Positions 34,134-42,558 of a stretch of 49,984 nt of DNA are shown here, piece by piece. Position 1 is the first letter of the stretch. Each line of letters begins with the position of its first letter. Location of the stretch: NCBI RefSeq assembly GCF_015351025.1, contig NZ_JADKRV010000020.1, positions 1 through 49,984 of the forward strand, read 5' to 3'. The position numbers and the translations under genes are program-made. This DNA is from Curtobacterium sp. VKM Ac-1376 (GTDB lineage Bacteria; Actinomycetota; Actinomycetes; Actinomycetales; Microbacteriaceae). The notes beneath the pieces are model-generated. The model made no database searches. It was not told the DNA's origin and saw nothing but the letters and a program-made list of their open reading frames with translations.

Positions 34134-34206
34134 ACCGGCGCACCGCGCCAGCGGGGCGCCGGACGATCCTGGAGGGACGGGGCCAGCTGGCACCGCGCTT
34201 CCAGTC
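34134..34206. repeat. Second copy of the composite repeat with terminator-like palindrome
   Basis: The first 23 bases (34134-34156) are identical to 25570-25592. After 15 unrelated bases of the same length comes the same left-arm-shortened palindrome (GAGGGACGG then GGCCAGCTGGCACC). The shared defect shows that the two copies are related by descent rather than independent terminators. Confidence 0.7.
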
Positions 34207-34327
34207 CGTCAGCGCCGCACGTCCACGGCCGCGCACGACGCGACCACGCCGCTCACCGGCGCGGCGGGAGCCGCGAAACGAGCCGCCGCCTGGCTCCCCC
34301 TTCCTCCGGAGCCCTCCGGGTCGTATG

Positions 34328-34345
34328 GTTTACAGCGTTGTAAAC
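34328..34345 (+). promoter_or_regulatory. LacI-type operator before the wall-anchored GH31 gene
   Basis: GTTTACAGCGTTGTAAAC differs at one core base from the palindrome before the sugar ABC operon (TTTACAGCGCTGTAAA at 11327-11342). It lies about 80 bases upstream of the GH31 start and links the two loci into one regulon. Confidence 0.75.
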
Positions 34346-34423
34346 GGGCCGCCGCAGGGACGACCCGCAGGTCACGGCCGTCGCACGGCCCGATGGACGA
34401 AGACGTCCACGAGGAGCACCCAC

Positions 34424-37400
34424 TTGCGCCCCATCTCCTTCCGATCCCGAGGGCTGCGCCGTGCGCTGTCGTCGGGCATCGTCGCTGCGACCGCCCTCGG
34501 CACGCTCGGGATCGCCGCGATCCCGGCCGCCGCGGGCCCGGCAGCCGACCGCACCGTCGTCTCGGGCCAGGCCCGGTTCGAAGTGCTCTCCCCCACCCTG
34601 ATCCGCACCGAGTACGCGGGTGACTCGCAGTTCACCGACGGCAGCACCTTCAACGTCATCGGCCGCGACGACTTCGCACCGACGACGTTCACGAAGACCG
34701 AGCGGAACGGCTGGCTGACCCTGGACACGGGCGCGATGACCGTCCGGTACAAGGAGGGCTCGGGGGCCTTCACGCAGGACACCCTGCAGACGACCCTGAC
34801 CACGGGCTCCGGCCAGCGGGTCACCGGCACGCCGTGGGTGTCGACGCCCACCCCCTCGTGCACGATCGGGTCGCTCTGCGAAGCCGAGACGCTCGGGCTC
34901 ACCGGCCTGTCGCTCGCCACCGACCACACGGGCTTCACCGGAGCCGGGTTCGCCGCGGGCTTCGAGTCCGTCGGCAACGCGATGACCTTCACGACCACGG
35001 CGGAACGTGCTGGCTCGTACGACCTCGCCCTGCGCTACGCGAACTCGCAGGGCGGCGACGACCAGGTCGCCACCCGCACCCTCAGCGTGACCGTCGACGG
35101 TGGTGCCGCGAAGACGATCCGGCTGGCACCGGGCGCGAACTGGGACGACTGGAAGACCACCGCCGCCACGACGCTCGACGTGCCCGCGGGCGAGCACCGT
35201 GTGCGCATCGAACGCACCGCGGACGACTCGGGCCGGGTGAACGTCGACAGCCTGGCCCTGGTCACCACGGGTGCCGCCTACCCGGCGCCGTCGACCACCG
35301 TCACCGGCGAGGACTGCGCGTTCGGCACCGTGTGCCAGGCCGAGGACTCGGCACGCACCGCTCCGGCGACGACCGCCACGAACCACAACGGCTTCGCCGG
35401 GGACGGCTTCGTCGCCGGGTTCGAGCGTGCCGGGGCGCAGCTGACGACCCACGTCACCGGGGTGCCGGCCGCGGGCGACTACGCCCTGCAGGTCCGCTAC
35501 GCCAACGGCTCCGCCGGGGCGCCGACGCTCACCGCGGCCCCGACCGGTCAGCAGTCGACCACTGCACCGCTCCCGAAGACGAGCGGCTGGGACTACTGGA
35601 ACACCGCCACCGTGCCGGTGCACCTGGCCGCCGGCACGAACGACGTCGTGATCGGGTGCCCGACCGTGGCGAACAACTGCAACGTGAACTTCGACACCGT
35701 CGCCGTGGTCGACACCGCGTCGCCGGTCCTCGCCGCACACGCACCGCTCGGCGGGTACCGACGCGACCTCGACACCGCCAACGGATCGGTGAAGACGAAC
35801 CCGGGTCTGCTCTACCAGGACGGCTGGTCACTCCTCGACGACAGTGCCTCGGCGCTGTACGACCAGGCGACCGACACCGTCACCCCCGCCGGCGGCCACG
35901 GCGGCGAGCGCTACCAGGACGGCTACGTCTTCGGGTACGGATCGGACTACCGCCACGCCCTGCAGGAGCTCGCCGTCCTGACCGGTCCGACGAAGCTGCT
36001 CCCCCGCTGGGCGTACGGCGTCTGGTACTCCGAGTACTACGACCGCTCGCAGGCCGACTACATGGCGATCGCGAAGCAGTTCGACGACGAGGACGTCCCC
36101 GTCGACGTCATGGCGATCGACACCGACTACAAGATCGGCAGCCCCACCGACCAGGGCGACAGCAAGTGGAACGGCTGGTCGGTCGACCCGTCCCGGATCC
36201 CGGACATGACCGGCCTGCTCGCCGACTGGCACGCCGAGGGCATCCACAACACCCTCAACATCCACCCGTCGATCTCGAGCCAGGACCCGCAGTTCGCGAA
36301 GGCCCAGGCCACCGCGAAGGGCAAGCTCACCAAGGGCGACGGCGACCGGTACCTGTTCGACTGGTCCGACCCCGACCAGCTCAAGGCCTACTTCGACCTG
36401 CACACCTCGCTGCAGCCGAAGGGCGTCGACATGTGGTGGCTCGACTGGTGCTGCAGCGAGAACTCGAAGTACTCCGCGAACGGCGTCACCCCCGACGCGT
36501 TCATCAACCAGCAGTACGCGAAGTACACGGACCAGGCGCTCGGCGGCCGCGGCCTCGCGTTCTCGCGGGCGTACGGCTCGCTGACGGCCGGCGGCTACGG
36601 CAACCCGCAGGCGGTCCCGACCGGCCCGTGGGCGGACAAGCGCACGACCGTCCACTTCACCGGCGACACCACGTCGTCGTGGGACATGCTGCTCGCCGAG
36701 GTCGGCTACACCCCCGGTGAGTCCGCCGCGACCGGCCTGGCCTCGGTCAGCCACGACATCGGTGGCCACAACGGTGCGCAGTACGGCATCGAGGGCGCCG
36801 AGGAGGGCACGACCCAGCTGCCCGAGGACCTCTACGCCCGCTGGGTGCAGCTCGGCACCTTCCAGCCGATCGACCGCCTGCACAGCAACCACAGCGACCG
36901 GCTGCCGTGGCAGTACCCGGCCGCTGCCGAGGCCTCGGCGAAGCGGTTCCTGAACCTCCGCGAGGCCCTGGTCCCCCTGACCTACACGCTCGCCGCCCAG
37001 GCGACCGAGACGGGCACCCCGATCCTGCAGCCGCTCTACCTGCAGTACCCCGAGGCGCAGGAGTCCTACGCCCAGGCCGGCTCGGAGTACCTGTACGGCC
37101 CGGACGTCCTCGTCGCCCCGGTCACCACCGCGAACGACGACTCCGGCAAGGCGACCCGCTCGGTCTGGTTCCCGGCCGGCAGCTCGTGGACCGACTGGTT
37201 CACCGGTAAGACGTACGCCGGAGGCACCACCGCCGACGTGACGACCGACCTGAACAGCATGCCGGTGTTCGTGAAGAGCGGCGGCATCGTCCCCACCCGC
37301 TCGGAGCAGGTCGGGAACGACGCCGCACCGCTCGATGCCGTCACCCTGACGGTGGCGACGGGAGCGAACGGCTCGTTCGACCTGCACGAGGACGCCGGCG

Positions 37401-38236
37401 AGGACACGGCTGCTTCCGTCTCCGCGAAGGCGGCGGCCGCAGGCAACGCTTCCACCGCCGTCCGCTACACACAGCAAGCCGGCGGCGGCTCGCTCGCCAT
37501 CGCCCCCGCCGACGGCTCCTTCGCCGGCCAGGTGCAGGACCGATCGTGGACGGCGACGTTCACGAACGCCGACCGCCCCCGCACCGTCACCATCGACGGC
37601 AGGGTGATCGCGGACACCGCCTGGACCTACGACGCCGTCACACGCACGATCAGCGTGCCGGTCGCCGAACGGTCCGTGACGAAGCGCACGGTCGTCGCCT
37701 TCAGCAGCAAGGCGGCGGCGACCCCGGCCCTGCGGGTCGAGTCGCCTCGGGTGGACGCGGGCGACACGCAGACCGTGACCGGCGCCGGGTTCCCGGCGGA
37801 CACCGACGTGGCTCTGGCGACCGCACCACGCATCGGTGGTGCCACCGCGCACACCGATGCGAGTGGTGCGTTCTCGGCCGACCTGCGGGTGCCGGCCACG
37901 GCGTCCGGTCGGGTGACCGTCACCGCGTCGGTCGACGATGTGGCCCTGGCGCGGGCCGCCTTCACCGTGGTGGCTGCGGCTGCTCCGTCGCCGACCACGT
38001 CGCCGGGTGCGGGCACGCCGGGCAGCGGCGCTCCGACGCCGGGTGACAGCGGATCCGGTGCACCGGGCGCGGCAGCGCCGGGCGACGGTGGCGCGGATGC
38101 GGGCAGCGACCCGGGCGGTGCGCTGGCGTGGACGGGCGCGAACCTGCTTCCCCTCGGGCTGTTTGCGGCGGCACTGCTCGCCGCCGGTGGGCTCGTGTGG
38201 ACACTGCGGAGCCGGCGACGCCGCGCGCGTGCCTGA
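34424..38236 (+). CDS. Secreted, wall-anchored GH31 glycosidase with two CBM-like domains
   Basis: This 1270-residue enzyme starts at a TTG (34424) preceded by GAGGAG, with a signal peptide (RSRGLRRALSSGIVAATALG, cleavage near AAAGPA). An N-terminal beta-domain is interrupted by two CBM6/35-like modules (about residues 145-285 and 295-430; each has CEAE or CQAE, GF.G.GF.AGFE, then RYAN). The GH31 barrel (about 510-860) has the nucleophile in WWLDWCC (about 670) and the acid/base in FTGDTTSSWD (about 746), then SHDIGGHNG. A beta-sandwich and a Ser/Gly/Pro-rich linker lead to the sorting signal LAWTG (about 1233), a membrane helix and RRRRARA. It should degrade an external alpha-glucan or xyloglucan-type side chain at the cell surface and feed the ABC transporter. 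Confidence 0.9.
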   Translation: MRPISFRSRGLRRALSSGIVAATALGTLGIAAIPAAAGPAADRTVVSGQARFEVLSPTLIRTEYAGDSQFTDGSTFNVIGRDDFAPTTFTKTERNGWLTLDTGAMTVRYKEGSGAFTQDTLQTTLTTGSGQRVTGTPWVSTPTPSCTIGSLCEAETLGLTGLSLATDHTGFTGAGFAAGFESVGNAMTFTTTAERAGSYDLALRYANSQGGDDQVATRTLSVTVDGGAAKTIRLAPGANWDDWKTTAATTLDVPAGEHRVRIERTADDSGRVNVDSLALVTTGAAYPAPSTTVTGEDCAFGTVCQAEDSARTAPATTATNHNGFAGDGFVAGFERAGAQLTTHVTGVPAAGDYALQVRYANGSAGAPTLTAAPTGQQSTTAPLPKTSGWDYWNTATVPVHLAAGTNDVVIGCPTVANNCNVNFDTVAVVDTASPVLAAHAPLGGYRRDLDTANGSVKTNPGLLYQDGWSLLDDSASALYDQATDTVTPAGGHGGERYQDGYVFGYGSDYRHALQELAVLTGPTKLLPRWAYGVWYSEYYDRSQADYMAIAKQFDDEDVPVDVMAIDTDYKIGSPTDQGDSKWNGWSVDPSRIPDMTGLLADWHAEGIHNTLNIHPSISSQDPQFAKAQATAKGKLTKGDGDRYLFDWSDPDQLKAYFDLHTSLQPKGVDMWWLDWCCSENSKYSANGVTPDAFINQQYAKYTDQALGGRGLAFSRAYGSLTAGGYGNPQAVPTGPWADKRTTVHFTGDTTSSWDMLLAEVGYTPGESAATGLASVSHDIGGHNGAQYGIEGAEEGTTQLPEDLYARWVQLGTFQPIDRLHSNHSDRLPWQYPAAAEASAKRFLNLREALVPLTYTLAAQATETGTPILQPLYLQYPEAQESYAQAGSEYLYGPDVLVAPVTTANDDSGKATRSVWFPAGSSWTDWFTGKTYAGGTTADVTTDLNSMPVFVKSGGIVPTRSEQVGNDAAPLDAVTLTVATGANGSFDLHEDAGEDTAASVSAKAAAAGNASTAVRYTQQAGGGSLAIAPADGSFAGQVQDRSWTATFTNADRPRTVTIDGRVIADTAWTYDAVTRTISVPVAERSVTKRTVVAFSSKAAATPALRVESPRVDAGDTQTVTGAGFPADTDVALATAPRIGGATAHTDASGAFSADLRVPATASGRVTVTASVDDVALARAAFTVVAAAAPSPTTSPGAGTPGSGAPTPGDSGSGAPGAAAPGDGGADAGSDPGGALAWTGANLLPLGLFAAALLAAGGLVWTLRSRRRRARA

Positions 38237-38271
38237 GCCCGCCTGAGCGGTCACCCGTCACGGGCGGATAA

Positions 38272-38315
38272 CGGACTGGAGGCCCGGTGCCAGCTGGCAC
38301 CGGGCCTCCCGTCCG
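38272..38315. terminator. Terminator palindrome after the GH31 gene
   Basis: A 22-base stem (CGGACTGGAGGCCCGGTGCC inward, centre CAGCTG) with one T-G mismatch lies 35 bases after the stop. Confidence 0.7.
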
Positions 38316-38380
38316 TCCGTGTCGCGCTGCGGGTCCCGATCACGCGTCCGCAGGCTGGTCCCGTCCAAAGACGGAACTGC

Positions 38381-38411
38381 TAGACAAAACGTTCTGCGTC
38401 TGACATGTTAA
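38381..38411 (+). promoter_or_regulatory. Possible promoter of the ABC exporter operon
   Basis: TAGACA (38381-38386) and, after 17 to 19 bases, CATGTTAA form a plausible -35/-10 pair in an AT-richer patch 45 bases before the start of the first exporter gene. Confidence 0.35.
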
Positions 38412-38456
38412 CGACTGGTGTCAGGATTCGCACCCGCTGCGGCGTGAGGAGTGGAC

Positions 38457-39362
38457 GTGACCAAGCAACAGATCACGGCCACCGCGGGCCTGCTCCTGCT
38501 GGCCATGCTCCTGGCGGTGCTGGTCGGGGTGTTCGACGCTCGCCGACGTGTCATCGCCGCGGAAGGCAATGACCTCCGCACGGGCCAGAGCGCGTGGGTG
38601 ATCGCGACGATCGACGAACTCATGCGTGCTCGGAGCGCGTTCGAACCGGGGACGAAGGTGTTCGTGGGTCTGGACGGTGACGTCCGCGCCGTCGTGGTCC
38701 TGTCCGGACAGTGGACAGACGTCCCACTGCACGACGGGCACGCACTGACCGGGCGCCCCGGCGAAGCCCTCGCCGGCGCTGACGTTGCCGTCCGCGGCGA
38801 CGACATCGCGGTCGATGGCAAGACCTACAACGTGGTTGGACGTCTCGGCGTCAGGGCCGCCAGTCTGCTGTCCGATGACGTGATCATCGCCGATCCGTCG
38901 CGGTTCTCGGCGTCACCACAACGACTGCTCCTCGACGGCCCGAGCAGCGCCCACCACTACAGCGCACAGTTACCCGGCCGAAGCGTCGAGATCATCGACG
39001 ACGGCACGAACCGCAGGACGAACGTCGACGCCGTGTCGCCCATCCTGGTCGCGCTCGGTTCCCTCGTCGTCGTGCTCATCGCCGTGGTCGCCGGGCTGCA
39101 AGCTGGACGATGGGAACTCCGCGCTGCCGCCGTCCGCTTCACCACGGGGATCCGACCGTTGACCACCCTCCGCAGCGCGGCCGCCAGAGTCGCTGTGATC
39201 GGCACCGCCGCCTGTACGACAGCGCTCGCGGGCGCGGCAGTCGTGAGGCAGACCACCATCCTCGACCTCGACGTCACCACCGCAGTCGTCGCGGTCGGAA
39301 CCGTCGTGCTTGCCGTGTCCGTCACTTCGCTCTGGCAGGGAACCCGACGATGGAACTGCTGA
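38457..39362 (+). CDS. FtsX/MacB-like membrane subunit, first of two
   Basis: This 301-residue protein has one N-terminal helix (about residues 8-27), an extracellular domain of about 170 residues, and three C-terminal helices (about 197-220, 240-262 and 272-293). That topology belongs to the FtsX/MacB permease family of mechanotransmission-type ABC transporters. The extracellular part (VFVGLDGDVRAVVVLSGQW; VIIADPSRFSAS) resembles a MacB periplasmic core domain only loosely. I chose the GTG at 38457 because AGGAG precedes it by five bases; the GTG at 38451 would overlap that site. It overlaps the next gene by 13 bases. It probably exports or senses a peptide or lipoprotein. Confidence 0.7.
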   Translation: MTKQQITATAGLLLLAMLLAVLVGVFDARRRVIAAEGNDLRTGQSAWVIATIDELMRARSAFEPGTKVFVGLDGDVRAVVVLSGQWTDVPLHDGHALTGRPGEALAGADVAVRGDDIAVDGKTYNVVGRLGVRAASLLSDDVIIADPSRFSASPQRLLLDGPSSAHHYSAQLPGRSVEIIDDGTNRRTNVDAVSPILVALGSLVVVLIAVVAGLQAGRWELRAAAVRFTTGIRPLTTLRSAAARVAVIGTAACTTALAGAAVVRQTTILDLDVTTAVVAVGTVVLAVSVTSLWQGTRRWNC

Positions 39363-40642
39363 ACGATCTTCGATCCAACTGGACGATCATCGTCGCCAAG
39401 ATCGTCCTGCTCGTGCTGCTCGCACTCTGTTGGTACAACGTGGCGTCGTTCACCCAGTCCACCTCGCAGGCAGTGGCCCAGGGCCTGTCCGCTGATGCCG
39501 ACGTCGACCTCTACACCGTGATCGACGATCTCGGCCCGGAGGCTTTCGAAGCGATCCGGCGAGACCAGCACGCGGTCGACGGAGTCGCCTCGTTCGTCGA
39601 CCGTATCGACGATGAGCCCGGATTTGACTTCATCTCCTCGTACGACCAACCCGTGACCGTCCAGGACTTCCGCGGCGACGACCGCTTCGACATCGGTTAC
39701 GGCACCGAGTACACGCTCAAGGGGAAGTACCAGGACGAGTCCGGCAGGACCGTTCAGGACATCAAGTCCATCCAGCTCAACGAGACCGCCTACGAGTTCG
39801 CGGGACTCTCCGTGCAGGACGGCGTACCGATCGATTGGGACGCTGTCGACTGGGGATCTGGCCGGATCCCGGTGCTGCTCGGCAACGACTACCGCGGCGT
39901 GTACGAGGTCGGAGCGCGATTCGCCGGAGCGGTCATCCTGCGGGAGCAGGAGCTCGAGGTCGTCGGTTTCCTCGAGCCGGACAGTGCCATGTACTTCCGC
40001 GGTGAGCCCAACCACTACCTCGACGACACCGTCATCGTGCCCTACCCGCCGACACTCGCCGGACTCGACCGAGCAGCGCTCGACCGGGTGGATCCCGAGC
40101 TGTTCGGACGCCTGGTGTTCCAGGTACTCAGCGCCGACCTCGCCGTCGATCACAGTCTCGATTTCGGAGACGTCGTCGCGCGTCTCGACGCGATCGGAGA
40201 CGACACCGGCTTCCGGTCGTACACGTTGCTCGGAGTTCCGACCTACCTCGTGCAGCTCTCCCTCGTTCGCCAACTCATCCAGGACAACCTGGTGCTCGTC
40301 ACCGCGCTGCTCGTCGTCCTCACCGCGGGCGTGGGCATCATCACGGCGTTCCTCCACCGGCTCCTGCATCACCGTCGAGCGCCAGTGGCGCGGGTCCACC
40401 ATCTCCTCGGGAGGAGCCCGGATGCCACGAACCGGCTGTTCCGCGGAAGCCGCCTCACCGAGTACACCGTGGCGCTCGGGCTGTTCCTCGCGACCAGCGC
40501 GCTGCTCCCCAACGACAGCGAGATGGCTCGACTCGGCGCCGGCACCGCCCTGCTCCTCTGGTGCGTGGCGGACGGCACACTCGGCCGGCGAGCCATCCGC
40601 ATCGAACTGACCACCCAACGCCAAAGGGGTACCCCACGATGA
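39350..40642 (+). CDS. FtsX/MacB-like membrane subunit, second of two
   Basis: This 430-residue protein has an N-terminal helix (about 14-33, IIVAKIVLLVLLALCWYNVA), an extracellular domain of nearly 300 residues rich in Asp and Tyr, and three C-terminal helices (about 310-335, 370-388 and 395-412). The start at 39350 follows CAGGGA. It is translationally coupled on both sides (13-base and 4-base overlaps). Together with the 301-residue subunit it would form a heterodimeric permease. The combined size and topology recall the single large membrane protein of lactococcin-972-type bacteriocin systems, but I see no direct sequence proof. Confidence 0.7.
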   Translation: MELLNDLRSNWTIIVAKIVLLVLLALCWYNVASFTQSTSQAVAQGLSADADVDLYTVIDDLGPEAFEAIRRDQHAVDGVASFVDRIDDEPGFDFISSYDQPVTVQDFRGDDRFDIGYGTEYTLKGKYQDESGRTVQDIKSIQLNETAYEFAGLSVQDGVPIDWDAVDWGSGRIPVLLGNDYRGVYEVGARFAGAVILREQELEVVGFLEPDSAMYFRGEPNHYLDDTVIVPYPPTLAGLDRAALDRVDPELFGRLVFQVLSADLAVDHSLDFGDVVARLDAIGDDTGFRSYTLLGVPTYLVQLSLVRQLIQDNLVLVTALLVVLTAGVGIITAFLHRLLHHRRAPVARVHHLLGRSPDATNRLFRGSRLTEYTVALGLFLATSALLPNDSEMARLGAGTALLLWCVADGTLGRRAIRIELTTQRQRGTPR

Positions 40643-41301
40643 TCACGCTGCGCGACGTCTCGAAGACGATCACCGAGCCCGACGGATCGACCAGAACGCT
40701 GTTCGACCGACTCGACTTCGACCTTCGCGAAGACGATCGCTCGGTCTCGATCACCGGGCGCAGCGGATCCGGCAAGAGCACACTGCTCCGGATCCTCGCC
40801 GGCCTCGACACCGACTTCGGCGGGACCTACGAGCACGACGGGCACGTGCTCGAGCGCACCGCACGGAGGATGGCGGCGCACCGACTGCGACACATCGGCA
40901 TCGTCACCCAGGACCACAGCCTCCTCGGCGACCGCAGCGTGCTCGACAACGTCCGGCTCGGCGTTCCTGCTCGCGCTGACTCCATTGACCGAGCACATGA
41001 AGCTCTCGAGGCGGTCGGCATCAGTCACCTCGCTGGCAAGCGCCCACGACGACTGTCAGGAGGAGAAGCCCAGCGCGTCGCGATCGCTCGAGCCATCGCG
41101 AAGCGCCCTGCCGTCGTCCTCGCCGATGAGCCCACCGGCGCACTGGACGAGACGACCGAAGACGACGTGCTCGCCCTCTTCGATCGGCTGCAGCAAGCGG
41201 GAACCAAGTTCGTGATCGTCACCCACAGTGAGCGCGTTGCACAGCGATGCGGACGTCGACTGCAGCTACAACACGAGCAGCTCATCGGGCGCGGCTACTG
41301 A
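40639..41301 (+). CDS. ABC transporter ATP-binding protein (MacB/LolD type)
   Basis: This 220-residue ATPase has Walker A GRSGSGKST (about residues 40-48), a Q-loop in GIVTQDHSLLGDRSVLDNV (about 94-112), signature LSGGEAQRVAIARAIA (about 140-155), Walker B AVVLADEPTGALDE and the switch His in VIVTHSE. The spacing fits the MacB/LolD export subfamily. It drives the two FtsX-like subunits encoded just upstream; ATGA links it to the previous gene. The operon ends in a perfect terminator palindrome. Confidence 0.93.
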   Translation: MITLRDVSKTITEPDGSTRTLFDRLDFDLREDDRSVSITGRSGSGKSTLLRILAGLDTDFGGTYEHDGHVLERTARRMAAHRLRHIGIVTQDHSLLGDRSVLDNVRLGVPARADSIDRAHEALEAVGISHLAGKRPRRLSGGEAQRVAIARAIAKRPAVVLADEPTGALDETTEDDVLALFDRLQQAGTKFVIVTHSERVAQRCGRRLQLQHEQLIGRGY

Positions 41302-41349
41302 CGGACTGGAGGCACGGTGCCAGCTGGCACCGTGCCTCCAGTCCGTCAG
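41298..41349. terminator. Bidirectional terminator, perfect 52-base palindrome
   Basis: Arms 41298-41323 and 41324-41349 are exactly complementary (CTGACGGACTGGAGGCACGG inward). It separates the exporter operon from the convergent accessory genes and marks the left border of the island. Confidence 0.78.
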
Positions 41350-41371
41350 CGGTTGCGCTCGAGATCCGCGA

Positions 41372-41755
41372 TCACGCGTGCGAAGTACGGTCGCGGCTGA
41401 AGAACTCGGCGAACATCTCCCGTTTCGCCGCGTGCGAATCGGGCTCGAGCTCGAGTCCCTCCATGTTGAGGTCGGTGCCGAACAGTCGCAGGATCCCAGG
41501 ACCACTCGGCTCCGCGGTCTCGAGGGACACCGAGAACAGTGTCGGCAACTTCTCTCCTGCAGCGATCCGCCGGGCCTCGGAAAACGCCGCACGGTACGTC
41601 GCGTCGGTGACGCGAATCACACTGACCGCCCAACTCATGGCGTCCCAGTCGGGCGCGACCATCTCGCCACTCGGTGCATGGAAGAAGTGCACGACGAATG
41701 TGTCACGCTCGCCTTCGGCGCCGTAGTGCCGCTCGTCCACTTCTTCGATCTGCAC
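41372..41755 (-). CDS. Hypothetical protein, 127 residues
   Basis: This is a soluble acidic protein with no family I recognise. It starts at the GTG at 41755 (a stop lies four codons upstream, so no longer version is possible) with a weak AAGATGAG site. The middle reads FVVHFFHAPSGEMVAPDWDAMSWAVSVIRVTDATYRAAFSEARR. This looks like a compact alpha/beta domain; the C-terminus is Glu-rich. It may end at the large palindromic terminator. It could be an immunity or regulatory protein for the neighbouring exporter, but nothing in the sequence shows this. Confidence 0.65.
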   Translation of the reverse strand: MQIEEVDERHYGAEGERDTFVVHFFHAPSGEMVAPDWDAMSWAVSVIRVTDATYRAAFSEARRIAAGEKLPTLFSVSLETAEPSGPGILRLFGTDLNMEGLELEPDSHAAKREMFAEFFSRDRTSHA

Positions 41756-41970
41756 GAACTCATCTTGTCAGCGTCAGCCGGGGCGTTCGAGGCCGCGGAC
41801 CAGCCGACGCATGCACCTTCGCCGGTACCATCTCAGCATGGCTGAAGCAGGTCTACGAATCGTCCGTTAGACGATCGTTCAGCGCACGGTCCGCACGAGC
41901 CCACTGGACTGTGGGGAGGGACCGGAGGGGACTGAGCACTCTCGGTGGCGATGGGCAGTTGACACGGATC

Positions 41971-42537
41971 TCAGTCGACGGACACTTCGACGCTCTCGCA
42001 GATCTGTTCCGCAGCGAACCTGCGGACGGAGCGCACGAACCCGGTCTGTGGATCGTAAGACACATCTAGCTGCTCGCCGCCCTCGACAAGCGCCAGAGCG
42101 CGAGTCAGCGTGGCCGTCGTCTCCGGGTCGGTGTAGGTGACATCGGCTACGGGCCCGTAGAAGCGTTGGCGTGCCGCGTCGCCAGCGCGCGCGAGGAGTG
42201 GTCGGATGTCGAGATAGGTGAAGACGGCATTGATCTCATGCCCATCGAGTTCGAGCATCTCACCCTCGTACTCAGCGACGTATCCGTCTCCGTTAGAGCG
42301 GACGGTGGACCAGTCGTCACGGTCGCCGACGCTGGTCGCAGTGACCTTGTCTGGCCCGCCGTCGATGAGGACCGTCCACACGCTCCGTTGCACTCGTTGA
42401 CCCTTTGAGTCCGCGTCGGAGATTGGATAGGTGATGCCCTTCGATCCACCTATCCGATCCCAGAACGCCGCGTCGCTGAGCGCCTTGTCACGCCAGAACG
42501 ACAGTTCCACTCGCGACGGGTTGTGTCCCAGCGGCAT
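41971..42537 (-). CDS. Hypothetical protein, 188 residues, partner of the secreted Cys protein
   Basis: This is a soluble protein without signal peptide, Trp- and Asp-rich. Visible stretches are VELSFWRDKALSDAAFWDRI near the N-terminus, SVWTVLIDGGPDKVTA in the middle and NAVFTYLDIRPLLARAGDAA further on. No family is recognised. The ATG at 42537 follows AAGGGG. It lies 21 bases downstream of a gene for a secreted six-cysteine protein on the same strand, so the two are probably one operon. If that protein is a toxin or bacteriocin, this could be its cognate cytoplasmic factor; that is speculation. Confidence 0.65.
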   Translation of the reverse strand: MPLGHNPSRVELSFWRDKALSDAAFWDRIGGSKGITYPISDADSKGQRVQRSVWTVLIDGGPDKVTATSVGDRDDWSTVRSNGDGYVAEYEGEMLELDGHEINAVFTYLDIRPLLARAGDAARQRFYGPVADVTYTDPETTATLTRALALVEGGEQLDVSYDPQTGFVRSVRRFAAEQICESVEVSVD

Positions 42538-42558
42538 GATGCCCCTTCTGATTTACGA

